From Agrypnia vestita (Eukaryota > Arthropoda > Insecta > Trichoptera > Phryganeidae): a stretch of 64,000 bases of DNA. The notes under the pieces are model-generated. The model did not search any database, was not told where the DNA came from, and saw nothing but the letters and a program-made list of their open reading frames with translations. Positions 60,601-64,000 of the stretch are shown here, in pieces. Position numbers and translations under genes: made by a program. The stretch lies in the NCBI GenBank assembly GCA_016648135.1, contig JADDOH010001528.1, positions 1 through 64,000 of the forward strand, in the 5' to 3' direction. How positions within the stretch are numbered: the first letter of the stretch is position 1; each line of letters starts with the position of its first letter.

Positions 60601-62042
60601 CAATTTTGAATAAAAGTGTAAAAAATATTTTTTATTCATAATTAAATGAAGAAGACTTCCTCAAAGTTTTTGCTACTAGACACCCTGTATATGTGAGGCG
60701 GGACATACTTCTGCTGTGCCCCAGTCCCCTCGCCTAAAGGAGTTTAGTTCAGCTTTGCATAATTTTGAACTGTGTGGTTACCAATCATCGACACATCATC
60801 AGATACAAACGTTTACAGGGGCCCCGTTTAAAATACCATCACTAGCGAGCGTATGCACAATACACGCCAGCGTACCGAGGGGAATATAATGAGGACGGAG
60901 CGAGTACTCACTGAGCGGCTGGGCGATGACGCTCTTCTCAAGGTTGTCGTGCTGCCGGGCCAGCTGCTCCACTACCTCCTGCAGGCGCTGCTTCTGCTCC
61001 CGCTCGTGCTGCAGCAGGCGGCCCCAGCGGCTGCCCTGCGCCCGCGCCACGTTCAGGTACTCTTGGCAGGCCTGAAAGACACATTCCTAATCAATATCTG
61101 TTCTATTCTACATCACTCGAGGGGTAAAAAAGCAAAGGCAGCAATATCCTACTGAGGTGCTTCTGAGATGAATACAGAAAGTTACGGACAGACAGACAAC
61201 GAAATTATTATTAGTGGAATTTGAAAACATGATTTTGGAAAGGATTAAGCTATATTTTCATAAATATGGATGTTGCTGTGTTTACTACCAAATAATAGAC
61301 ATTGTTTTTTGTCTTAGCTATGATGTTTCAGTCTAAGATCGTCATCAAATTTCACTTTAGTATGAAACGGCCATTTCATCATGCGACACACCCTTGGGGG
61401 TTGATGGTTGAGGTGGATATGGCTGTCTTTGACTTTAATAGTGACTGGAAACATGATTTTGCAAGGGATTGAGCTATATTTCCAATAAAATCTATAAAGT
61501 CAATGCATTAAGAACATTTTTTTAGTTTTTGGAAATTGCTGCTGTTATTCCAATCATTTTCAGGCAAAAGGAATTTCAAATAATGTAATAAATAACACAG
61601 AAACAAAAAGCTACTCACGTTCATCATGACGTTGGTGGCGATCCGGAAGAGCGTGGCCCTCTCGGCCACCTGCTCGTCCTGCTGGCCCAGATCGGCGAGG
61701 GCGCGCTGCAGGGCCGCGCCGTGCTTGCTGATGAGCTCGGCGCACGTGTGCAGCGTGTCCAGCCGCGCCGCTAACTCCCGCGTGGCCGTGGCGAAGGCCT
61801 CCTCAGCGGGCGCCGGCGCCGCGTCCTCCTCCTCCTCGCTCTCGGCCGCTCGGATGGCCTTGGCCTTGGCTAGTTCCAGCGCCGTGACCCAGCTCTGCCG
61901 CTCGACCTCGTTGGAAGCCTTGATGTGGAAAGTCTGCGTGCCCCCGTTGGAGATGACAAAAGTGCACGAGTCCACCGTGTGGATGAGCGCCCCGCCCAAC
62001 GTGATGGTCCCGCGACACGTGTGCGCCATCTCCGCCTGGTTC
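24269..62042 (-). CDS. OSBP: OSBP, oxysterol-binding protein (12 exons; N-terminal part beyond the window)
   Basis: This lipid-exchange protein works at ER-Golgi contact sites. The PH domain binds Golgi PI4P, the FFAT motif binds ER protein VAP, and the C-terminal ORD swaps sterol for PI4P. Exons in transcript order: 62042-61619, 61071-60912, 32646-32525, 32449-32363, 32288-32190, 28932-28812, 28738-28552, 27930-27843, 27777-27604, 27512-27327, 25343-25201, 24617-24269. All phases agree, giving 712 residues after a split codon. Visible in order: PH second half (1-70), coiled coil (85-190), FFAT-like EFYDAQD (208-214), and ORD with EQVSHHPP (428-435) to the C-terminal CPDIY. PH beta strands 1-3 were not found, so the gene continues past 64000. 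One intron is about 28 kb. Confidence 0.93.
24618..25200 (-). other. OSBP intron holding a MITE
   Basis: A 583-bp intron between the last two exons. It contains the 146-bp PIF-like MITE at 24883-25028 and otherwise plain AT-rich sequence. Confidence 0.85.
24883..25028. mobile_element. PIF/Harbinger-like MITE (GGGCCTGTTGTTTGATC), copy 2
   Basis: Same termini as the copy at 19249. TAA direct repeats flank it at 24880-24882 and 25029-25031. The 146-bp element sits inside an OSBP intron. Confidence 0.85.
25201..25343 (-). CDS. OSBP: OSBP exon (window residues 550-596)
   Basis: Acceptor CCCCACAG and donor GTGAGA bound 143 nt. It encodes [20 protein letters not shown], parallel to the family segment GTWDEKMEC, and ends [12 protein letters not shown] with two bases of the next codon. 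An in-frame TGA overlaps the donor, so correct splicing is needed to reach the last exon. Confidence 0.92.
25344..27326 (-). other. OSBP intron, 1983 bp
   Basis: AT-rich intron with no coding frame I recognise. Its one marked feature is a perfect 40-bp palindrome at 26436-26475. Confidence 0.7.
26436..26475. repeat. Perfect 40-bp palindrome
   Basis: The left arm GGCACGCATACGAGTCAAAG is followed with no spacer by its exact reverse complement. The centre is AAGCTT at 26453-26458. TTTATAC-type words repeat just upstream (26390-26435). Confidence 0.95.
27327..27512 (-). CDS. OSBP: OSBP exon (window residues 488-549)
   Basis: Acceptor TGTTACAG and donor GTATTT bound 186 nt in phase 0. It encodes [20 protein letters not shown] and [20 protein letters not shown], matching the ORD beta-barrel wall of human OSBP almost word for word. 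Confidence 0.95.
27604..27777 (-). CDS. OSBP: OSBP exon with VSHHPP (window residues 430-487)
   Basis: Acceptor GTTGCAG and donor GTGCGT bound 174 nt. It opens with [20 protein letters not shown]. The paired histidines of the OSBP signature contact PI4P phosphate in known ORD structures. It ends [20 protein letters not shown] then [14 protein letters not shown]. Confidence 0.95.
27843..27930 (-). CDS. OSBP: OSBP exon with NPLLGETYE (window residues 400-429)
   Basis: An 88-nt exon encodes [20 protein letters not shown] and ends SEQ at the intron, so the EQVSHHPP signature is split over a 65-bp intron (27778-27842). Confidence 0.95.
27931..28551 (-). other. OSBP intron with an 80-bp direct duplication
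   Basis: Two direct copies lie at about 27988-28075 and 28300-28380, sharing AAAGCTTCCATAT and CAGGTTG(G/A)CATTTTTT. Between them is a purine-rich stretch with repeated GCAAAG words. Confidence 0.55.
28552..28738 (-). CDS. OSBP: OSBP exon (window residues 338-399)
   Basis: Acceptor GTCCGCAG and donor GTCTGT bound 187 nt. It encodes [20 protein letters not shown] then QRLTEEFEY and [18 protein letters not shown], the N-terminal lid and early core of the ORD. Confidence 0.95.
28812..28932 (-). CDS. OSBP: OSBP exon (window residues 298-337)
   Basis: Acceptor GTTGCAG and donor GTAGGC bound 121 nt. It encodes [20 protein letters not shown] then [20 protein letters not shown]. The [21 protein letters not shown] block opens the ORD in OSBP proteins. 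Confidence 0.95.
29100..30256 (+). pseudogene. LINE reverse transcriptase remnant (RTE-like)
   Basis: The frame 29533-29745 reads [16 protein letters not shown], the classic NGKxxGxDNV motif at the start of the fingers/palm. [12 protein letters not shown] (near 29890) is the later RGCVDQIF block in another frame. Sequence near 30195-30250 resembles the RTE-like fragment at 57766-58154. Multiple stops and shifts show decay. It is cut at its 3' side by the foldback starting at 30257. Confidence 0.7.
30257..32104. mobile_element. Large foldback element with GCAAAGGCAG termini and a nested pogo-like MITE
   Basis: Left end GAGTGGTATAAAGGCAAAGG and right end CTGCCTTTGCTTTTATACCT are inverted. Inner arms also pair: TTTGCTCTCGATTTGCTAAA near 30573 against TTTAGCAAATCGAGAGCAAA near 31866, and CAAAACCCATAGCTAAACAG against its inverse near 31823. 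Subterminal words ATTGCTGTnTTTnTTGT recur several times in the left arm. No transposase is recognised. Confidence 0.65.
30869..31587. mobile_element. pogo/Tigger-like MITE
   Basis: Inverted ends start CAGTCGAACTCGGTTATAAC and are flanked by TA at 30867-30868 and 31588-31589. The CAGT...TTATAACGAA terminus is typical of pogo-type elements. The inside repeats TCCTTATATCCRGGA-like words. There is no transposase. Confidence 0.75.
32190..32288 (-). CDS. OSBP: OSBP exon (window residues 265-297)
   Basis: A 99-nt phase-0 exon encodes [20 protein letters not shown] and ends EDCAAVAR at donor GTGAGT. The sequence is a glycine/alanine-rich linker before the ORD and is poorly conserved. I call it from clean splice sites, continuous phase and coding-like GC, so it could be an alternative exon. 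Confidence 0.8.
32363..32449 (-). CDS. OSBP: OSBP exon (window residues 236-264)
   Basis: An 87-nt phase-0 exon between acceptor GTTGCAG and donor GTAACT encodes [20 protein letters not shown] then TETVTETQQ. It is a Ser/Glu-rich linker, the region that carries regulatory phosphorylation sites in mammalian OSBP. Flanking introns are 74 and 75 bp. Confidence 0.85.
32525..32646 (-). CDS. OSBP: OSBP exon with FFAT motif (window residues 195-235)
   Basis: Acceptor GTCCGCAG and donor GTGAGT bound 122 nt. It encodes [27 protein letters not shown] with its acidic upstream flank fits the FFAT consensus EFFDAxE (Tyr for Phe at position 3, Asp for Glu at position 7), the VAP-binding site. It follows the 28-kb intron. 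Confidence 0.92.
32676..33284. mobile_element. TIR element TTAACTCTTAAAAGAC, copy 1
   Basis: Left end TTAACTCTTAAAAGACTACC, then GGTGGTGTAACACAG. The right end CTACGTTACACCACCGACTC followed by TTAA is a partial inverse. A second 622-bp copy at 38788-39409 has the same internal order, including GAAAATCATGGCATATCGAA. TTAA at both borders hints at a TTAA target, but TIR divergence leaves the superfamily open. Confidence 0.65.
33511..33662 (+). mobile_element. tRNA-derived SINE, copy 3 (internal deletion)
   Basis: A box TGGTCTTGTGG, B box GGTTCGAACCT and body ACACGTATTCCGTGTTCGCA are present. About 25 bp of the body (the TTTGAAAATAGTTAGAATAT segment seen in copies 2 and 4) is missing. Confidence 0.82.
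33674..34366 (-). mobile_element. Family G repeat (GATGTGTAACATCTTTC), copy 1
   Basis: A roughly 690-bp element is the inverse of the copies at 40123-40730 and 43403-44024. Shared words are CAACGCTTCTGATTTT, TTACATTAATGTAAACAATA and TTTGTTTATAAACGATGATT. Short inverted ends resemble GATATGTAACATTT / GATGTGTAACATCT. There is no coding. Confidence 0.6.
34476..35222. mobile_element. PIF/Harbinger-like MITE (GCCGGYCGCAC), copy 1
   Basis: The left end CGCCGGCCGCACACTGGATG and the inverse of right end CCAAAGTGCGACCGGCC form imperfect TIRs. TTA at 34473-34475 and 35223-35225 is the 3-bp target duplication. The inside is rich in TACGTACG-type palindromes. A 634-bp copy lies at 42755-43388. Confidence 0.78.
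35861..36189. mobile_element. MITE with GGAGCGTYCATA ends
   Basis: Starts GGAGCGTCCATAACC and ends TATAAACGCTCC, imperfect inverse. Internal words TTGTGCCAAATAAAATAAAT, CACGTAGTCCAGCGTAGCAT and ATTTTACCTAACCCCCTCC recur in the copies at 56615-56700 (inverted half) and 56801-56946. Confidence 0.55.
36687..37827. mobile_element. Family A MITE interrupted by a solo LTR
   Basis: Outer ends CAGGATGTAACAGAACTAGT and the inverse of ACTAGTTCTGTTACACCCTG are flanked by TA (36685-36686, 37828-37829). The interior has the family A core (GGTTGCTTGAACATTTTCGA and inverse). The solo LTR at 36716-37309 splits the left arm. Without it the element is about 543 bp. Confidence 0.82.
36716..37309 (+). mobile_element. 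Solo LTR, 594 bp, with 4-bp target duplication
   Basis: Begins TGTAACGAAG and ends CACGTGACA (TG...CA). ATAC flanks it on both sides (36712-36715, 37310-37313). It contains a promoter-like TATAAATACGG then AGTCAGTTG (insect Inr-like), and a 3' AATAAATCTGTTC. No internal retroelement genes are present, so it is a recombination product. Probably Ty3/gypsy-like, judged from TSD length and layout only. Confidence 0.8.
38283..38365. mobile_element. Tiny 83-bp TIR element
   Basis: Inverted ends AGGCCGGCGCCGCACTA and TAGTGTGGCGCCGGCCT enclose about 50 bp. CG-dense in an AT-rich setting. No clean target duplication is seen. Confidence 0.6.
38788..39409. mobile_element. TIR element TTAACTCTTAAAAGAC, copy 2
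   Basis: Same order of words as 32676-33284, in the same orientation. The left end TTAACTCTTAAAAGACTGTG and right end CAGGAGTTAA agree better as inverted termini here. Confidence 0.65.
40123..40730 (+). mobile_element. Family G repeat, copy 2
   Basis: Starts GATGTGTAACATCTTTCTTC and carries CAACGCTTCTGATTTT, then TTACATTAATGTAAACAATA and GTGAGATGTCAAATGTTGCG. Orientation is opposite to 33674-34366. Confidence 0.6.
41157..42051. mobile_element. TIR element TTAACCGGTCG, with nested repeat
   Basis: Ends TTAACCGGTCGGGTGCC and the inverse of GGCATACGACCGGTTAA. It contains the palindrome GAGCGCAGATCTGCGCTC near 41176. A different repeat (TTTTCCCGTGATCCAATCGA, AATGAGAAAGGGAGTATTGT) occupies about 41400-41745. 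An inverted, shorter relative lies at about 52427-52911. Confidence 0.6.
42370..42606. mobile_element. hAT-like MITE (CAGCGGTACTCAACC)
   Basis: Inverted ends CAGCGGTACTCAACCTTTTT and the inverse of AAAAGGTTGAGTATCGCTG span 237 bp. CAGnGGTnCTCAACC termini are typical of hAT elements. Flanks GGTTAGAA and GGTTAGGT agree at 6 of 8 positions. Confidence 0.75.
42755..43388. mobile_element. PIF/Harbinger-like MITE (GCCGGYCGCAC), copy 2
   Basis: Same ends and orientation as 34476-35222, TTA at 42752-42754 and 43389-43391. Shorter by internal deletion. A family G copy starts 15 bp later. Confidence 0.78.
43403..44024 (+). mobile_element. Family G repeat, copy 3
   Basis: Starts AACATAACATCTTTCCTCTC and ends CATATGCGACTACAGTAAGG then CTCGCTCG, the inverse of the left end of 33674-34366. 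Shares all central words. Confidence 0.6.
44037..44229. mobile_element. Family A MITE right-half fragment
   Basis: Core GTTACTGTAATGATAGTCCA, GACTCATAATCAAGGCAATA and right end AATAACCTTG + TA match the subfamily at 2777-3254. Confidence 0.6.
44268..44480. mobile_element. Short foldback related to the GCAAAGGCAG element
   Basis: Starts TTATGAAAACAATGGCAGCA. Arms GAGGATTACTAATTTGTAAA and the inverse of TAAATTCTAAATTAGTAATCC pair over the ends. The second arm matches the right arm of the 30257-32104 element. Confidence 0.5.
44709..44891 (+). mobile_element. tRNA-derived SINE, copy 4
   Basis: A box TGGTCTTGTGG, B-box position GGTTCAAATCT (mutated), body ACACGTATTCCGTGTTCGCA, ending in a T run. 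Lies 46 bp before the hAT-like element at 44938. Confidence 0.82.
44938..45539. mobile_element. Nonautonomous hAT-like element, copy 1
   Basis: Inverted ends TAGTGATGCGACGAATAC and the inverse of GTATTCGTTGCATCACTA span 602 bp. The 8-bp target duplication ATATTTAC is exact (44930-44937, 45540-45547). TAGnG termini plus an 8-bp TSD are the hAT signature. Subterminal CGAATACGAAT words repeat. No transposase ORF. Confidence 0.9.
45640..45800 (+). repeat. Dispersed repeat fragment (TGATCACTTAAGCCA type)
   Basis: Contains AAGTGATCACTTAAGCCAAC, then a TTTTCGTCTCTGTGAGACAT block, in the order seen at 14200-14345. Confidence 0.4.
45961..46212. promoter_or_regulatory. CpG-dense intronic island with CRE and two CACGTG boxes
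   Basis: A sharply CG-rich block in AT-rich intron. TGACGTCA, a perfect CRE, lies at 46088-46095, and CACGTG E-boxes at 46049-46054 and 46068-46073. On the - strand a 68-codon frame (46148-45942) ends at a donor-like GTATGT (45960-45955), but its phase does not fit the next OSBP exon. Regulatory function is inferred. Confidence 0.4.
46343..46946. mobile_element. Nonautonomous hAT-like element, copy 2
   Basis: Same ends and interior as copy 1, 604 bp, with an exact 8-bp duplication ATATTAAA (46335-46342, 46947-46954). The two copies lie about 0.8 kb apart in the same orientation. Confidence 0.9.
47849..48245. repeat. 40-bp minisatellite, about 10 units
   Basis: The anchor GTCTCRCAAG recurs at 47871, 47911, 47951, 47991, 48031, 48071, 48111, 48151 and 48191, and as GTCTTGCAAG at 48231: exactly every 40 bp. 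Units alternate between CTCATGTGAACTTGTGCGTT and CTCGTGTGAACCTGTGCGCT types, giving an 80-bp higher-order period in the middle. The array keeps a - strand frame open by chance (40 is not a multiple of 3). Confidence 0.93.
48280..48410 (+). repeat. Dispersed repeat fragment (CTTACGGTGGAAT type)
   Basis: Carries GGATGTTCTTACGGTGGAAT, then CAGCTCACACAGGTTGTAAG and TTTTGTCTCTCTGGGACTT. The start is the inverse of the piece at 56410-56500. Confidence 0.4.
48480..49320. promoter_or_regulatory. Large CpG-dense island in the OSBP intron
   Basis: About 840 bp rich in CG dinucleotides, with GGCGGCGGCGACTGCACTGG near 49164. Open frames on both strands (49-104 codons, for example 48969-49283 +) show no domain. 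Candidate promoter or enhancer, unmethylated CpG remnant or decayed element. Function is inferred from composition only. Confidence 0.3.
50255..50795 (-). pseudogene. LINE ORF2 C-terminus with 3' UTR tandem repeat
   Basis: The - frame 50792-50526 reads [20 protein letters not shown] then [20 protein letters not shown], the typical C-terminal end of Jockey/CR1 ORF2 (FLYKLxNNxIDCPxLLxxI). Downstream is a 50-52-bp tandem repeat (three units at about 50344, 50396, 50446; word AAAAAGATTCAAGTACAT), then a (TAAA)n-like tail at 50255-50275. Confidence 0.75.
51646..52113. mobile_element. Family A MITE, GTGTCTCATAGCTAGTAG subfamily, copy 1
   Basis: Left end CAGGGTGTCTCATAGCTAGT preceded by TA. The right arm GAGTTTTTGCTACTAGCTAT is inverse, its last bases eroded. 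The interior keeps the family A core (TTTGCATTTTTTTCAATATT). Confidence 0.75.
52115..52400. other. CG-rich block in the OSBP intron
   Basis: CG-dense sequence with GACGCCATTTT at 52303-52313 (YY1-like CCAT core) and GCACGTGC near 52232. A - strand frame 52374-52189 has no family resemblance. Ends in a GAGGGTAAAAAAGCGAAGGC word, the end of the GCAAAGGCAG element family. Confidence 0.3.
52427..52911. mobile_element. Relative of the TTAACCGGTCG element, inverted and shortened
   Basis: Inverse of 41157-42051: GTACGCACATGTTTATCGAA, GAACTCGTTCATTCATTC and GAGCGCAGATCTGCGCTC are shared. The right end GACACCGGACCAGTTAA corresponds to TTAACYGGTC. The left border is approximate. It lacks the nested repeat present in the other copy. 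Confidence 0.55.
53028..53185. mobile_element. 158-bp MITE (CAGGGGCGTGCAGTGAGAAC)
   Basis: Ends CAGGGGCGTGCAGTGAGAAC and the inverse of TTCTCACTGCACGTGCCTG are near-perfect. Flanking GGCTCTGT and GGCACTTC agree at only part of 8 positions, so a hAT assignment is weak. It is inserted in a GCAAAGGCAG-family remnant. Confidence 0.7.
54340..54650. other. CG-rich block before the 54691 element
   Basis: CG-dense stretch with TTCCGGTCGC, CACTTCCGGCC and GCGCATCGCAACTTCGG. CACTTCCGG is an ETS-type word often seen in promoters. No supported gene; frames on both strands are short. Confidence 0.25.
54691..55458. mobile_element. PIF/Harbinger-like element (AGCCATGTATTCACTAGGGG)
   Basis: Perfect inverted ends of about 25 bp begin AGCCATGTATTCACTAGGGG. 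TAA at 54688-54690 and 55459-55461 is the 3-bp duplication. The element has 768 bp. Subterminal regions are CG-rich, the middle AT-rich with GTTTTCCAG near 55001. No DDE or Myb-like domain is recognised in the short frames. Confidence 0.82.
56312..56400. mobile_element. Family A MITE left-end fragment
   Basis: CATGGTGTCTCTTAAATACA, then CTAGCAAAATCTTCGG and TTTTGAATACAAAATATT. This is the left arm of the 57602 subfamily, truncated. Confidence 0.5.
56410..56500 (-). repeat. Dispersed repeat fragment (CTTACGGTGGAAT type)
   Basis: Contains GGCTTAAGTGATCACT then GATTCCACCGTAAGAACATC, the inverse of the start of the 48280 piece and the TGATCACTTAAGCC word of the 14200 and 45640 pieces. Confidence 0.45.
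56615..56946. mobile_element. MITE pair with GGGAGCGTTCATA / GGACGCTCCC ends
   Basis: A full copy 56801-56946 begins GGGAGCGTTCATAGACTATG and ends GTGGACGCTCCC. An inverted half copy at 56615-56700 has GTTAGGTAAAATGCTACGCT. Both match 35861-36189. Confidence 0.55.
57602..58492. mobile_element. Family A MITE, GTGTCTCATAGCTAGTAG subfamily, copy 2, with nested LINE end
   Basis: Left end CAGGGTGTCTCATAGCTAGT after TA (57600-57601). The right end TTTTTGCTACTAGCTGTGGA then CACCTG is followed by TA (58493-58494). The core is split by the LINE fragment at 57766-58154. Confidence 0.8.
57766..58154 (+). pseudogene. RTE-like LINE 3' end nested in a MITE
   Basis: Reads [20 protein letters not shown] then [18 protein letters not shown]: the [17 protein letters not shown] motif of RTE-like ORF2 C-termini. 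Flanks TTTCCTGCAA (left) and TTTCTGTAA (right) look like an imperfect target duplication. Ends in CCCTACGGGGAAACGGCGTG, an RTE-style 3' tail. Confidence 0.8.
59569..59930. repeat. Inverted/direct triplet of a TAGAACAATGACG word
   Basis: ATCATAGAACAATGACGGAT near 59575, GATCGTAGAACAATGCAGCA near 59733 (direct), and CATGCGTCATTGTTCTACGA near 59904 (inverted) bound a foldback-like segment. Class unknown. Confidence 0.45.
60551..60689. mobile_element. Family A MITE, minimal copy
   Basis: GGTGTCTCATAGCAAGTAGC at left and TTTTTGCTACTAGACACCCT then GTA at right; the core is deleted, leaving a hairpin of about 140 bp. Confidence 0.7.
60912..61071 (-). CDS. OSBP: OSBP exon, coiled coil (window residues 142-194)
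   Basis: Acceptor GTCTTTCAG and donor GTGAGT bound 160 nt. It encodes [20 protein letters not shown] then [20 protein letters not shown], matching the human segment around LQYERDQRIRLEETLEQLAKQ. This is the last exon before the 28-kb intron. Confidence 0.94.
61072..61618 (-). other. OSBP intron with GCAAAGGCAG-family copy
   Basis: A 547-bp intron. About 61118-61505 is a copy of the GCAAAGGCAG element: GAGGGGTAAAAAAGCAAAGG at the left, and internal TATGAAACGGCCATTT and CCCTTGGGGGTTGATGGTTG words shared with 18913 and 30257 copies. Confidence 0.6.
61619..62042 (-). CDS. OSBP: OSBP exon, PH second half and helix (window residues 1-141)
   Basis: Acceptor CGTGCGCAG opens with the last base of a split codon; donor GTGAGT closes in phase 0. 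It encodes [20 protein letters not shown] then [20 protein letters not shown] and [20 protein letters not shown] (PH strands 4-7 and C-terminal helix). An acidic [13 protein letters not shown] linker and [15 protein letters not shown] follow. The upstream PH exon is not in reach. An ATG at 62080 lies in the intron and is not a start. Confidence 0.95.
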
Positions 62043-64000
62043 CTGCGCACGAGAAGTTCCATTATCGTCCCCACCGTCACTGAGAAAGCGGCGGTATTCC
62101 CGTTGCGAGAACGGGCCCCGAAAGAGGGGCGCTCGAATCAAGCATTTAGAATAAAATTTGCACAGCATAAAACACAAAAAGAATAGGCGATTGGCCGATT
62201 ACAGTTTTTTTTATCAACGCTAGAAAAAGGCCTCCGCACAAACACCTTGGATTCATTATCTAAGTGTGTCTGATAGGAACCATTCCATAACTATTAACTA
62301 CTAATTATATTTAATAATAGGTGAAAAACAGTTAACGATTCCAGATTGAAAGAACGATTCTGCTCTGAACACACTGTAAAAAATCCTTACATATCCTACA
62401 ATTTCGGCCTACAAGTTTCAACAGTCACCATTAGGAGACAGAGCGCGTATCAGAGAAAGGTTTAAAGTAAAAGAATTACATATCAGCAGAAAGAATGATG
62501 AATTGTCTGTATGAGATTACAGTTTAAACTGACGAGGTCAATTTCGACAAGTTGTTTTGTATAAGTTGCAGGGGTTCTAGGCCGTTTTTTCTCACCAGAG
62601 ATAAGCTTGCCCTTGCTCGCTGGTACCCGCACATTGGCAGTACCCGGAGCGCGGATGTTTCTTTATTATAAAGAAAGTTGAAAGTATTTAACCTTCCATT
62701 GCACCTTATAGCAAATTTGCTACATGTAGTACAGTGTAGTAATGAATGTTTGTTTAATTTATAAGTTGTAGAAAAACAAAATAATCTTTATTATTAAAAA
62801 ATAATAATTCTAAATCAAAAAGAGCCTTTGTTTTTTCATAAATTTATTTTTACAATTGATAAAATTAACAAAGATCCTGGTCGCACTACCTTGGTATATG
62901 TTAAAACTTGTATACTGTATACAAATGTATACGGAGGTGCCATTGTAAATGGTGATAAAAATCGTAAGTGGTTGAAAATTTGCTACAGACCGTTTTTGTA
63001 ATAAAAAAATATACAATTAAAAATAAAAATAAAAAAATAAAATATTATTTTATCCATTTCCTATTCTGCAAGAGTGTTAGAAGGAATTTTTAAAAAATAA
63101 ATTAATGAAATGAAGAGTTAAATAAGAGGATAATGCAAATCTCAATTTATTTGGCGAGATAAACTTCAAATTCAGATGAGTAAAATGATGAAAGAGTTAC
63201 TTAAATGAATGAGTGGGAAATTATTTTAATTTAAACTCAACTAAACATTGTACATCGCACATACAGATTTTTTAATTCAATTAAATTATTAATATAGTTA
63301 AGTAAACAATTACAACTGAAAAATAAAAGGGACTGCTCCTGACACGCATTTGGCCATTATGAACAATATGTAAAAAAATTATTTCACATTTTTAAAATGA
63401 CTTTTGAAATTCGTCCCGGATAATCCGCATACCGGTTAATCAGATACCGGATACAAAGTTTAGTTGAGTGTAAATTAAAACAACCATGTTGCAGCATAAA
63501 ATATCTGTTATTTAAATTAATAATACGAGTGAAATTAATTAAACTAACATGCATGAATCAAAATGTTCCTGGAATCGTATCAGGAATGGCGTAATCTTCC
63601 AAATGCATTCCGTAACTCATCGTGTTAGGGGACCCCGAACACACACAATACAAACATTTCAGGATTGGGCAACTTTTCTGGCCAGTGGACACATCCGGAG
63701 TCGGCGTGTCACGCTCCTGCCTAGAATGTCGATGATTCTATCAACACGCTCTAATCAGCGATGAATCAGCGGATTACATTCGTTTGTACAAACTTTCTGA
63801 GGACGCTTTGAATGAACAAAGTTCAAACTTGTATAGGGGTAAGAAGGGTATTGGCGAACACAGGCTAGTAAGTGAACATGTCATTATTGAGGAAACAATG
63901 ATATATAGCGATCTCTCTGCCTCTCCTCCTAGATGTTCTTAACATACAACGCTTCTGTATAAGAAGCATGCAAAAGGATTTTGTCTTTTCATATGAATCA
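62043..64000. other. OSBP 5' intron sequence; no exon recognised
   Basis: I looked on the - strand for the missing PH start (KGWLFKWTNY...QRRWFVL type wording) and did not find it. The sequence is AT-rich with scattered short frames and no clear repeat family. Confidence 0.6.

Larger units (their letters stand above)
32647..60911 (-). other. OSBP 28-kb intron
   Basis: One intron of 28,265 bp separates the exons for PH plus coiled coil from those for FFAT plus ORD. Its known contents are listed separately: MITEs, a solo LTR, a SINE pair, LINE ends, a minisatellite and CpG-dense islands. Stretches 35230-35860, 49330-50250, 50800-51640, 53500-54340, 55470-56310 and 58500-59560 show nothing I can name. 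Confidence 0.85.

Noticed and set aside
61508..62080. OSBP start at the ATG at 62080 and extension past 61619
   Set aside because: PH homology begins at 62041 after a clean acceptor, and homology stops at 61619 exactly at GTGAGT. Both extensions are intron.
62560..62660. Possible upstream OSBP exon with donor GTGAGA near 62594
   Set aside because: The translated - strand wording (APGTANVRVPASKGKL) does not resemble the PH start, and the donor phase (1) does not fit the next exon, which needs phase 2.
1..64000. Endogenous viral genes, bacterial transfers or gene clusters
   Set aside because: No capsid, envelope, viral polymerase or bacterial operon wording was seen. All reverse-transcriptase pieces have non-LTR retrotransposon motifs.

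Overview
The window is nuclear DNA of an insect. Short GC-rich exons with GT-AG introns sit in AT-rich DNA crowded with transposable elements. Both genes are single-copy eukaryotic housekeeping genes whose wording matches insect orthologs closely. I cannot fix the insect order from the sequence alone.

Two real protein-coding genes are present, and they converge. (1) NAA25 (psidin in Drosophila), the auxiliary subunit of the NatB N-terminal acetyltransferase, lies on the + strand at 6392-14727. It is complete: seven exons (6392-6458, 6622-6846, 8386-9132, 11261-11686, 12632-12801, 13020-13703, 14437-14727) join in frame to an 869-residue protein. (2) OSBP, an oxysterol-binding protein, lies on the - strand. 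Twelve exons between 62042 and 24269 encode 712 residues: the second half of the PH domain, a coiled coil, an FFAT motif, and the whole sterol/PI4P-binding ORD with its EQVSHHPP signature split across an intron. The exon or exons for the N-terminus and first half of the PH domain were not found and probably lie beyond 64000. About 9.5 kb separates the two stop codons.

Region by region. 1-6391: upstream DNA with LINE 3' fragments and foldback MITEs. 6392-14727: NAA25, with LINE remnants in introns 2 and 4 and a foldback structure in intron 3. 14925-24021: intergenic, with two tRNA-derived SINEs, a TIR element carrying a nested MITE, a possible solo LTR and MITE fragments. 24269-32646: the compact 3' part of OSBP, where several introns are only 65-91 bp. 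32647-60911: one OSBP intron of about 28 kb that falls between the coiled coil and the FFAT motif. It holds most of the transposon insertions, a 40-bp minisatellite and several CpG-dense islands. 60912-62042: two OSBP exons. 62043-64000: no recognised exon.

The transposon record is unusually readable. Exact target duplications survive for two hAT-like copies (8 bp), five 3-bp-TSD PIF/Harbinger-like MITEs of three families, and a 594-bp solo LTR nested in a TA-target MITE. A roughly eleven-copy MITE family shares an internal core but carries at least three different termini. The strongest unexplained signals are CpG-dense islands inside the 28-kb OSBP intron. One of them carries a perfect CRE and two CACGTG boxes, and could be an internal promoter or enhancer for a PH-less OSBP. 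I found no convincing wholly new system.
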